A DNA stretch of 64,000 bases, from contig NC_092564.1 of NCBI RefSeq assembly GCF_037975245.1, forward strand, positions 10,082,484 to 10,146,483, read 5' to 3'. The notes under the pieces were generated by a model. The model saw only the letters and a list, made by a program, of their open reading frames with translations, made no database searches and was not told the DNA's origin. The position numbers and the translations under genes were made by a program. This document shows positions 22,789 through 34,400 of the stretch, in pieces. The DNA is from Apostichopus japonicus (Eukaryota; Echinodermata; Holothuroidea; Aspidochirotida; Stichopodidae). Every line of letters starts with the position of its first letter. The first letter of the stretch is position 1.

Positions 22789-23068
22789 TTTAAAGGGTGT
22801 GAAGACTCCCGCAAAAAGAAACGTCTAATGCCGGTAATCTGACCTAGTTTCGAATGAGGTGTAACAGAAGTGTTAGACACCACCATCGAAAATACACACA
22901 CAGCTTGCTACCGTCTGTAATTAGACACTAGTGTTCAGTCAGTACATACAGCTGCAGTCAATACCCACAGCACAGTGTATAAACGATACATCAATGGACA
23001 TGTCAGGTCCATCTAAAGATAACAAGGTATCACGTTTCATTACTGTCTGCATTTTGTAGGGACACGAA
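22789..23068. repeat. Dispersed repeat, copy A (inverted copy at 34428-34706)
   Basis: About 270 bp that matches the reverse complement of 34428-34706 with scattered substitutions. It starts 'gggtgtgaagactc' and ends near 'gcattttgtagggacac'. A B-box-like GTTTCGAAT occurs inside, so a SINE is possible, but no A box is clear and I cannot name the family. Confidence 0.75.
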
Positions 23069-23419
23069 CAAAACGTCACGGTTTAGGGCGATTCTTCAAT
23101 GCCTTTAAGTGCAGGCTACTGTCTCATTGCAGCATCCTAGGGCAGCTTCCCTTATCATGCATGTTATCTTCCGGGTGACCTCCATCTGGTGTAGCAAGGA
23201 AAAAATATATATTTAAGATAAAGGAGTTCTTGTGAAACACCTGGAAAGTGCTCCAAGTCATACTGATAGGAATTCCTCCTTTTTGTGTTAAAAGAAGTAA
23301 AACTTTGTGATAATTTTGGGCCACATGCTACCAGACTCAGAAAAACAACGACTGAAATATTTGAGCTCCTTTAACAAACATGTCACATTTTTATGAGTTG
23401 ACCTAAGCAGTAAGCATAC

Positions 23420-23600
23420 ATGTTTATATTACCACAGTATATATATATGTATGTATATGCATATACTTACAGTATATACATGCGTGTGTGTATTTGTATT
23501 CAATTGTGTATGTATGCATATGTGTATATATATCTATTGTGGGTGGTGGGGTGGGTAGGTTATACGTATTGGGTTGGTGTGTGGGTGGATATAAGTGTTA
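23420..23600. repeat. Degenerate TATG/TG-rich microsatellite
   Basis: A low-complexity run of tatg, catatg, tgtg and ggtgggt units. The Tyr/Val-rich frames here are simple-sequence artefacts. Confidence 0.7.
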
Positions 23601-24569
23601 CTGTTTTCTTGTATTGCTACCTCAATTTACTTATGGTAGTGCTCTACTAGACAAGCTCTCCGGGTTTTTTTGGAGTGCTTCCTTTCACAATTTTCCCTGT
23701 TGTTGATACGTTATGTCACTTAGTTAACTTTTCTGTTATTATATTGTGAAGAAACAAATAAATGAAATGAAAAATGACCCCAAGAATCATTGTGTCCCAA
23801 ATGGGCAATAACACCAACAATAACAGGATAACAGCACACTGTGCTACACCTTTTATCCATTTTTGCCACTACAGAATTTCCCCATCGCAGTGATATTGTC
23901 ATATTTAATATTGCCATTATGAAATGTCGATTCTGCTGGAATATTAGAACCAGAACATCAAAGGTGTTTGTAGCTCAATCGACTTATAATTATAGCATCA
24001 TTCATGTAAAATCAACAGGTCAGACAGAAGCAAATATTCTACAGCAACCTTAACAGAGAAGTCTAAAGATTACTCATATTCATTCCAAACAACCCTCCAT
24101 AACAACACCTCACCAAAAGATGAACTCATATGACTAACAGTTAAAAGAGTAAATAACATTTACAAATGTCCTCAACCTCTCAAACATTGTAAACATTACC
24201 AACACTGTTCTCTTTTAACACCCATACAGAATGTAACATAATTGGGCTGTACTGACATCAAGACAAGTACTGGAAGTCTAACTGAAATGTTCACAAAGCA
24301 TTTTACTGAGCAAATGCCATGAAAACAGAAAGTATAAGGAACAAACTCAGAATGCAGAAATGCATTGTGGTTTCTATGATGTGACATGAGAAGTTTTCTT
24401 TATGAATCTGATATAATGTATAGTGAGGGTGTACGACATACTTGATCTTAGTAAAGCAGTGTTATGTGACAAACAAATTCACAATGACACAGGCTGTCCT
24501 GAAATGACCAACGACCTCAACAACAGGCTTCTTATACTAAATGTGATAGATACATCAACACACTTGTTT

Positions 24570-24760
24570 ACAAGATTTTCACAATTTGACCCCTGGTGAC
24601 CCCAAATGACCTCTACAAACTAGAGCACCAATGGTGCAGAAGCTCATACCTTTTCGAGCTTAAAAATGTAGGGCCCACAAAACCAATTTTGGGCCCGTGA
24701 GGGATACCCCCCCCCCCTCCATTAGCAGAATCCTGGCCACACCACTGGCTATAATTCCTA
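24570..24760. repeat. Dispersed repeat fragment plus MITE remnant
   Basis: A 'tttgacccctggtgacccca' fragment of the TTGACC family is followed by a GGGCCC/C-run segment ending 'atcctggccacaccactggc', which resembles the terminal part of a hAT-like MITE. Its ends could not be delimited. Confidence 0.45.
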
Positions 24761-25254
24761 TTTTCCCCTTTAAATCCTATTTTACCCACTCTCTCAACAA
24801 TACCACTGACCTACCCTATTAAACTTTCTCCCCTCTACCTTAGCAGACATAACAAGCACTCCCTACAAGGCATAACTTCACAAGCTGCCTACATACCTCA
24901 GGCTCAAAGACTTCTAAGAATCGGCAAGTGCTGATTGGCTATAGGGCTCTCATGCTTACAGTTCAACAGTTAATAACAACTCCCAGTCCTGCTTTAATTC
25001 CACTAACAGCCTCTGCAGAGCTTAACCACAAATGTAAACAAACACTGCAGACACTGGGAGACAAATTAAAGGAGCTTTGGCAAAAAGTGAAGGCTCAGAT
25101 TTTTTTAAACAATGGGGATTAATTGTAATTAATTAACTTTTGACTAAATTTTTTTAGGCATCACCTTATTCATACACAATCCAACAATCATCAGTTCAAC
25201 TTTGAATATGATCCATCAAAATCTTGAGAAGATTGAGATATTTGAATATATTAC

Positions 25255-25780
25255 AAAGAATGACCCCCGATGACCCCCTAAATGACCTTTGACCTCAATT
25301 TTCCGAACACCCCTCGTAACTCTCATCCCGAGGAACATTGTGACCAAGTTTCATTATAATTGGCCATACACTGTACGAACAGGAGCAATTTGAAAATATA
25401 GGGCCGCGGCCCGGGCCACAAAAGACCCCTAGTTGATCTTTGATCTCAAATTCATGAACACCCTGAAGGTAAAACTACCATAGTACTATCGTGACAAACC
25501 CTCGACATTGTACCATGGAATCTGTAGGAGAAGAAGCATTTTGCATATTTCCACAAAATGGCCCATTACGGCCCACAGGTGACATTTGACCCCAAATTTT
25601 GGATCATCTCTGATGGACCTATACCTAATGGTCCTTGTGTCCAAGTTTCATGAAATTTCATCAAACACTGTGCGAGTGGGAGCGGTTTTACCAATTGTTG
25701 ACGGATAGAGTGATAGAATGATAGAGTGATAGACGCCGCACTGTAACAATAGCTCACACCAGCATGCTGGTATGAGCTAA
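25255..25780. repeat. Dispersed 'tgacctttgacc' repeat, long copy with 3' hairpin
   Basis: It has a perfect TGACCTTTGACCT at 25283-25295 followed by 'gtgaccaagtttcattataa', 'gtccaagtttcatgaaattt' and a 'gatagagtgatag' run. It ends in a 28-bp near-perfect palindrome (25751-25778: AGCTCACACCAGC plus complementary arm, one mismatch pair). Such a terminal hairpin may mark the family's 3' end. Confidence 0.7.
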
Positions 25781-28700
25781 AAACAATAAACTTCTTGTAC
25801 TCAATGTGGTGCTTCTACACACCAATTATGAAATTGGTCCGTACCTCCCTTCTTGAGATATCGTGTTTGCAAGCTGGGCATCACAAACATACACATATAC
25901 ATACACACATACACCACTGTGAATGCAAAGGTTACGATTATCATCGAACCTAAAAGGTTTTCTTTGTTAGAAAAAAAAACTCACCTATTACCACAAAGTT
26001 TCAAAAGTTGACAAGATGCCCAACTGTTGATTCTTCAGTCTCATGGGTCAAGCTCCTTCACCCATCATCCCCTGTTCACTGAAATTCAAATAGGAAGATT
26101 TGGAAGAGTAAATAATCCAGTTTGACTGTCATAATAATATTCATTATGTCATTGCCTGCATCCTTAGACAGAGGAAATAAAACCTAATTGTTGAAATATC
26201 CTACAGTATGCTTATCTTAGAACTACACATTACAGACACTACTAAGAACTTGATTAAATAACCACGCCCTCATCTCGTACACACTAAGAAATGGAGATTC
26301 CAAGAATCACGGTAAATTGGCAAAATTGGTTGAAATTTAGAAAGTCAGACAAATTCAATATCTTAAATGATAAAAGTAATCATTTTTCTTTGACATTTTT
26401 CCATCTTTCAGGTCACCTGAGGACTAACCCAATGAAACTTTGACCCAATGTTCACTTTATACTACTGTAGGAACCCAAATGAACTGTATATGCCAAACAA
26501 ATTTCAGTCTTTGCAGAGACAGGACGAATATAAGAAAAATCAGGCAATCCAACAACCTTCAAGCTTACATTTCTCATTTCCCCCCCCCCCCCCGCCCCAA
26601 GTTGAATAGAAGCTATATTTCACTAAATCTTCAACTAATGTACTTATCAGTCTTATCCTTTTGATACGGTAAATGGTTAAACAGTTCTACTTCTTCAAAC
26701 ATCCCATATAATCTTTACCAACTTTTGCTACTGAAATGATGCCACCGTTTTCTGACCTTAAGAATCTGTCTAGGTAATTCCAATTCCAGGGCTTGTTCCA
26801 ATATGATTCTGTTCCATTTCCAGTTTTCTATTAAACCTTCAAGAATATCAGGATCTGCTAGGCTTTGAATACTTTGCTTAAGTATTCACATCCTGGTCAC
26901 TTTGTCTTTACTATATCAAGCATACATCTGACAACCTCACCTCTACCCCCAACCACTCTTCAAACAAAGCACCCACCAAATGCACTCCTTGCTAAGAATC
27001 CTTTCTTTGTAGACATATTCTTCGTTTGGGTTAATATATGATTTTTTTTATCTGCAGATATCTATCTGTTGGTATTGACTTAATTATACTGCTGGTATTC
27101 TTGACATCTCTTCTTTCAAGGTGGGTTAAAGTTGGGTTCCGTCAAGCTCTTCCTTATGTTAATTTTAATCAGTGACATGTATTGAAGCTATTTACTGGCT
27201 GAATGCATGTGGATTCTGTTGTTTGCTAGGCATAAAGAACTATAAAAGTCAAAACCAATACAGAACAGTACTACAACTGATGTGTGGAAGAAATCAAATT
27301 TGTGTACTTGCACTTTTTAGGCAAGTGGGTAATAAAAATTGGCCTGCTATTGTAGGTTTTGCAAATATATTTAGATGCTGGAGAGAATGAGTTTGCAATA
27401 AGATGGTACATAATAATTAATAATGCTTCAAAAACAAGAGGGGTGGGAAGGGGGGGGGGGAGGGTAGAAGGGGAGCCACCAAGGATTAGTTACCTAGACA
27501 GTATGTTTAAAGGGAGAGGTGGATTTCAGGGCTCATTTTCAGTACTTTGGTGCTTGTGTGTCTCAAGAATGGTCAAATGCTCAAGTTTAGAGCACCTCAT
27601 CCAAAAAACAAGTATTTTGTCTCGAAAAAAAAAGAAAGAAATCCAGTGCCCCAAAAACAACTGAAGGCAAGTGGAATTCTTCATTAGGTATCGCAATGTC
27701 CAAAGAGATTTCTTGATAATGTGAAAGAGAGGCTTTGAAACTAATGAATGATCTGTGGAAGCCTGTACATTTAATGCTCTGAACAATCTCATGTTCCCAC
27801 AGAATGCCAAACTGGTAAAAGTGAAGGTTATCAAGGTCTTTTCTATATTCTCTGGTCATTTCTGCTGACCCCCTTCCTCTCCCCCCCTTTTTTATCTTAA
27901 AGCAGCATTTTGCGTCCTTGTCTATGGGTTTTCTAAACCTCACTGACTCCACGATACCATAATGACATACATAACTAGCTTATATATTCAAATCTTACTT
28001 CAAATGGTGGCATAAAAGTCGAAAAATTTACAACTTTCAACTTTGTTTTGCTCGAAGTTATTTTCCATTTATCATCCAAATAAACCGCGCCCATAATATG
28101 AATATTTAAACGCTACCAACGACATTGGCTAATACGTAATACAACACAATGATTGATTTGTGTAGATTGTCTATGGCAGTTGTACCAGGGAGCTGTTAGA
28201 GTCCAGCTCGCTGGTTGTGCCAAGTTACCAACTCGACGTTTGAATCTTTTTGCAATTGATACTATCAACAGGGTTCCCCAAGAACTTTAAATGTGATTCA
28301 TGACTACCAGTTCCTATGATCCTGCATCTGCTCGAGTCGTCAATGTGTCCCCCATGTTTATGCCATGCCACAAGCCAATCTAAATCCATCTTTGATTTAA
28401 GTATGATACTCACAGGGTTATAACTCTCTCAAAGAAATTTAGGGAAACGTTGGTCTTTGTGATCTCGGGCACTAACTTCGCTTGCAGTAACCGTATTTGC
28501 CCGATTTAGTTACTGTTAAAAATTATTATGAAACATCAAAATTTCAAAACTGTCTTCTTGCAAGAGGTTATGATGGACTGACATTTCAGTCTTGGCAGGA
28601 AGTGTGTCAGATGTTACCAGACGATCCTACAAGGGTCTATACAGTGGGCTCTCTGACTTCTTTTACCTACACCTTCTTCTACCTACACCTCTTCTATCTT

Positions 28701-30285
28701 CACCTACACAGGCCGTTTTGCAGTAGATAAGCAATTCTGTTAACAGTTTCTTTTTTCTACTTTCACAAGGAATTTCTACGGTTGCAGTATTTAGCATTTC
28801 AGAGGGGTTCTTTACAGCACGATAGCTGTGCTATGGAACCATCACAAATTATGAGACTAACAATTAACCCAAGGCCGATCAGGAACAAGCCATCTTTGTA
28901 ACAAAATTCAAAGAAAGAAATGTGGGACTTTTACAGGACAACGAGTAACATTCATCTATTCTATTTCGACAATTGGAAGGCAATCGAAAAACAAAAAATT
29001 TTGTAAGCAAGAATATTATTGTCTATGAAAACGATGTATAAGAATGTGGACTGTGCAATACTACATGCATAAATCTCACAAGTTTCCCCAATTAAATTCT
29101 TTTGTAATGTTCAAAAAAACTTATTTGTTAAAAGGGATGAAACGCTTTCCATTTGTTCTGACTTTGAAGTCAGAACAGACAGTTATAGCCACATAAACAG
29201 GAAACTTTATAGAAAAATTGCTATTATTTAGTAGTAATAGTTGCGCTTAAAAAAAAAAAAAACCTTTGACACGTAACACATGATATGACAAAACTTATAT
29301 ATGGCTCTTTGTTTGAGCTGAGTTCAAGTGTATGAAAATAATTGCAGCCTGGACAAAAATTACAGATATGTGGGTTTCAACCGCCAAATAAATGCTAATG
29401 ATTAACAGAGACAAATATGCCATGAACATGATATTTCCCAGTAAAACCAAGGAACTGTCTATCTGTATCAATGCCAAGAGCATGCTACCTCTATTCTATT
29501 ACCATCAATCATTGTCATTATGACAAACTACAATGGAATATCTCCCAGAGAATTAGCTCCAGGAAAGCAAATGTTACACCTTAATTAGCATACTACAAAA
29601 GGACTGCTGTCTGCTACAGACTTGTAAAACAGCTGAAAACAAACAAACTATATTGCAAAGTAATCACCAAGCTCGGTCAACAAATGTATACAATTTGGTT
29701 TGAGACATGGCAGCTTTGTAAGAAGAGACATCTCAAGTACTTTAATATTACAACCCACTGAATATGAGTATCACAGAGTATTCAGTAACAGCCTGTGTTG
29801 TCTGGTGGTGGGAGTCAATTAACTCTGTTATTTTGGCAGTGGCTATGACGTATTGGTAATTCCTCCCAATCTGAGAAAACAACCGTCTTTTAATTATTAT
29901 GTACAAATCAAAAATCCCCCCCCCCCCCCCAAAAAAAAAAATTGGGCAAAGAGCACAGAATTTTGGGGGCTGGCTGGAACGTGAGTTGAACCAGTCCGAA
30001 GTTGGTTGTTCACATACTGATGTAATATATATATAATCATTCATGTTAATACACATATTAACACATGGAAAAAGAAAAATAGAATAAAGCAACAAAATTA
30101 ACAAAATGTATCACCAAAACATTTTAAAACTTTGGGTGGTCATTTTTTCCTTAATTAAAGTCACAAAAGTTGCAAGGAAATTGTCACATTGACGTGAGTA
30201 AATGAAGACGTTCAAATTACATCTACATACGAGGACCTGCCTTGAAACAAAAGGGGAGGTGACTGTTGAAAAACCAGATTCCTCA
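25781..30285. other. Intergenic region between the hnRNP genes
   Basis: No gene is supported. I see C-, G- and A-runs (26580, 27448, 29255, 29917), a TTGACC-repeat tail (25790-25930), and an imperfect CAGGGAG palindrome at 28186-28213. The longest minus frames (27526-27952) overlap each other and have no splice support or recognisable domain. Confidence 0.5.
28186..28213. mobile_element. Degenerate ultrashort palindromic insertion, 28 bp
   Basis: The sequence runs CAGGGAGCTG to CAGCTCGCTG, an imperfect palindrome with the same termini as the perfect ones at 6973 and 58957. It is flanked by GTTGTAC and GTTGTGC (6 of 7 match), consistent with an older insertion with a 7-bp target duplication. 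Confidence 0.5.
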
Positions 30286-30289
30286 CTTT

Positions 30290-30647
30290 AATAGCTTACC
30301 TGGTCCAAACAACTTACTGACAAATAAATATGAGCGATTGTTCTACTAATTATGACGGTCTCCAAGATAATTTCTATTCTCTTAGCTTCTGTCCATATCC
30401 CATTAAAATATTTGTTAGCTGACGATCCTGACTATATATCCTGGCTGGCCATCTGATCTGACTCTTTACTGATAAACTGTTCTATCCTGTCCCAAACAAT
30501 CTTCAAAGGCTGCTGACCCTCCTGGCTTTATCCCATGGCTATCGACGTTCTAGTGGTGCTCTTATTTAGTACAAACTGAATGATCTTAAATGGTAATGGG
30601 GGGCAATCCTTCACTGTTGACTATTTACACAACCCCAAAGAAACAAT
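30290..30647 (-). other. Conserved 3' UTR exon of hnRNP gene 2
   Basis: The acceptor (ttcatttatcacag) precedes position 30647. It pairs with the donor 4 nt after the stop of hnRNP gene 2 (exon end 31469, then GTAAGT), giving an 821-nt 3' UTR intron. The block 30290-30685 is about 98% identical to 10051-10442 below gene 1. A minus-strand ATTAAA at 30292-30287 may be the poly(A) signal. Exon calls are predicted from sequence. Confidence 0.65.
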
Positions 30648-31472
30648 CTGTGATAAATGAATGAAAGAAATCAGTTCAGATTAATGAAAAGACGAAAAAT
30701 ATACAACAGACTGAACATGTTAAGGAGAAAACAACCCAAGATATATAAACTTAACATTGACCATATTGTAAGATACCTAACAAGCTCTTACCGAAGACCC
30801 CCTATCATACTTCTGGACCCCTCCTGCTCCACCATCACCCCTGACAGTTATCTAACTGTACTATGGTATCATAATACTGAATGTTGTAGAGTTGCCTACT
30901 TTCCAAACATGATGTTTCACACTGCCTGTTCCCTTGTATATTATGCTGACTGCACCACTGGAAATCTTTTGTTAAGGGATCCCCTGATCATTATGTCAGG
31001 TGTAGCCTGAACATGAACTGTAGCACAAGTGAATGTTATGTTGTGCTCTCATGAATTAGTGTTGCCCTCTCCTCTGAATATCTTTTTTTATGTTACTTGT
31101 TACATTTTTTTTCATCTTTTTTCCCCCAATATTACCTGATCTCCTGAATGTACATCTTTTATATTACCTGCTCCCTCCCTCTAAATGACTATTACTATTT
31201 TTTTTTTATGCTAACTATACAAAAATCGAATTAACATCATTCTTTGCAATCATCCTTGTTAATTCAGTCACTTCAGCACAAACTTGCACTTCACTGGTTG
31301 AAGTAGTCGTTGGACTGTACAATATTTGAAGGTAGCGGTATACAATATATAAATGTTATCAAATGAGAGATGGTGATACACTGGCTTTGCTAATGATAAC
31401 ACAGTACCAACCGTCTCTTTTTTCACAAAGCATTTCAGTCTTTTGAAAATGATTTGCTAGTGACTTACCTTG

Positions 31473-34400
31473 CTAGTATGGCTTGTATCTGCCACCACGG
31501 TAACCCCTGCCACCTCCCTGTTCGTAGCCGAAACCGCCATCGCCACCATAATCACCGCCTCCGTAACTGCTATATCCGCCACCACCATAGCCACCACCGC
31601 CTCCTCGTCTGTAACTATCACCTCCATAACCGCCACCATATCCATCATCTTGATAATTATCTGTAACAGTACCAGCAAACTCACACTGATTCCATAATAT
31701 TATGTCCTTATCATTAGATTACATTTACTGTAAAAATTGTTCCAACCTTTAACATTCAGATATGACAAAAACTGTCATAGACACAAATCATGTTCAGCAC
31801 CTTTGCCCTCTGCTGACCTTCACCCTCTCAAAGCTCAAACCGATACTGATCTTGAACACATTCAATTAGAAGCACATGATAATTACCTATATAGTTAAGT
31901 TTGTTATTTACAGATCTTGAATTCACATAGAACCACATGATAATTACCCTATTTAGTTAAGTTTTGTGTTTACAGATCTTGACTCATTCACATAGAAGCA
32001 CATGATAATTACCTATATAGTTAAGTTTTGTGTTTACAGATCTTGACTCATTCAATTAGAAACCACATGATAATTACCTATAGTTAGTTTTGTGTTTACA
32101 GATCTTCTACTCATTCACACAGAAGCACATGATAAGCTTAGTTTTGTGTCTGCAAATGATTGCATCAGATGGTTATTGCTAGACACCAATCCAGTGAAAG
32201 AAAGGATATTAGCTTGTCCTCTGGGTCTAAAACAATAACCATCCAGTTCAAGGATATGGTTTTAGGCACAGAATTAATTTTAATATGATTTTTGACCCTT
32301 GAGAGATAATCATCAGTTCCTGGTTGTACTTCTATATCACTTTTAAATGACCCTTTAAACATACGAGGTTCATCAACTAAAGTGACTGGACTATCCAGTC
32401 TAATACACAGACCTTTAGGTCGGTTCTTCAGATCCAACAACAATAAATTCCAGTGGAAAACATAAGAATTTATAGACATCCAATGTTGACAGTATATTAC
32501 AAATTAGTCAAGGACAAACATTGGTGCTGACTGTCATCTAAGGATGCTTTCTTGATTCCATGAGGTTGAAAAGGACATGTTTATGTTTGCATTGTTAGAA
32601 TCTATAAAACAAAAAGGATTGACATTAATGCCTGCAATGATTTTCATCATTTTAAACATGAAGGGGGGATGTTCCAGGGACTTAGCATATTCTGTCTAAA
32701 GTCATCCATTAATAATAAAAATACTCCTCTGTGAATGATTTCTCTTCCTTACCATATCCTCCTCCTCCTCCACCTCCATAACCTCCTCCACCTCCATAAT
32801 AGCCAGATCCTCCTCCTTGACCACCATAGCTGTCATACCCTCCTCCTTGATTGTAGCCACCACCACCTACAAATATCAATTAAAAGGTTTCCAACTTTAT
32901 CAATCGACAAACACAAGATTGACATCAAAAATACCTTTCTTTCTTTTTGAGATATGTTTACACATTTTATTAATTTAAACTATGCTGACCAATCATAGAC
33001 TTTCTGACCTAAATATGACAATAATAACACATTACAACTGCTATTCTTCAGTTTTCATAGTTTGACATCTGCATGACATGTAAGATTGCACAAAATATAT
33101 GAGGCTTCTAGGATTTGGTACATGATCATTTTATCCTCAACTTTTTGAAATACCCTGTGAACAAGCTTGGTATCACACACATTGGTATCACACACATTGG
33201 TATCACACACATTGGTATCACACACATTCCAGCACACTTTTACAATCTCACATATCTGCTAAGGTACCCTGACTTCTACCAGGGCTTTCATTTATTTGGG
33301 TCATTTGACACTTTGGAAGGGTAAAGAATGCTTACCATGTCGACCTCTCCCCATTCCTCCATCATAGCCACCTCTGCCGCGACCACGACCACGACCGCCT
33401 CGACCACCGGATCCTATAAAATAGGTTTAAAAAATGGTGAATGACAGAAAATATTGATCAGCGAATGAAAACTTTCTGCTTTAATGACTTATAACAGCCG
33501 AATGAAGCATACATGCCAATGTCAACGGCTATACCTTAACATATATAAACTAGAGCAATAAAACTATGCAGAATCTCAATACCGTGCAGAGTGAATAGGG
33601 CTGAAACATGTTATATGACAAAAATGCTGGAAACTTCACATTTAAGGCAAATATAAAATTGTCACAGCAGTTTGTAATTTGTGAAGAACGTTTTTTCTTG
33701 CTTGCATTTTTTCAGCAGTAAAGCGAACGATGCATGAACAGCCAAGGCTGTTGGATATCATGTACCACCAGAGACATTCAATACATTAGTCCGTTGGGCA
33801 GTCGACCCTAACACCTTCCTCCCGGCTCGTCATCTGTTATCAAGCCAAACATTACCCACCCATTTGATCCTTTGGTGCTGCTTTCTTCACTTCCACTTTC
33901 TTTCCGTTCATAAAGAGTCCTTGCAGAACTGCAACCAAAAGAATCGAAAGACTGTGGTTAGACAACAGCAAATGAAAGTGGAATCAATTTAGATAAGGTA
34001 CTGGAAATGCTGCAGCAGAATCCAAAATCAGCAAGGCTGCATCAAGATCAACTAACGGAGATTATCTTTGTAAACCAGCAGTGCCTGTTGTGTTTCAATG
34101 TGGAGCACAAGAGCATCCAGGCTGCATTTAGGCTGCAGCCGAGTAAGGGGCTTACTTTTGACGTGGTGCCTAAACAATCTGACCTGCAGTCTGTCTGATC
34201 TGTAAATCTTGTTCCTTCATCCTCAAGAAATTAATTTTCTCCTCGAAACTTATTTTATGAGGTGGTTACACAGACAAACAGCTGTTACGTTTTCAAATGC
34301 CCTCGTCATATTATAGAGGATTAACTTAAAATTTTGACACGATTAATGGCATTGAAGACTCGCCCCAAACCCGCGTGCGGCCATCTGAAAAAGTTAACTT

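Noticed and set aside
27587-27952. 121-codon minus frame and an overlapping 102-codon frame
   Set aside because: Two overlapping frames on the same strand, low-complexity start, no recognised domain or splice sites.
30657-31010. 117-codon plus frame between the hnRNP 3' UTR exon and stop
   Set aside because: It starts inside the conserved UTR block of the opposite-strand gene, has no domain, and no counterpart frame continues in the paralog.
31454-31697. Three frames over hnRNP gene 2 exon 7
   Set aside because: Out-of-phase shadows of the Gly-Tyr-rich coding exon.
33168-33228. Regular short repeats resembling a CRISPR array
   Set aside because: 15-bp units are directly adjacent with no spacers, in an animal intron.
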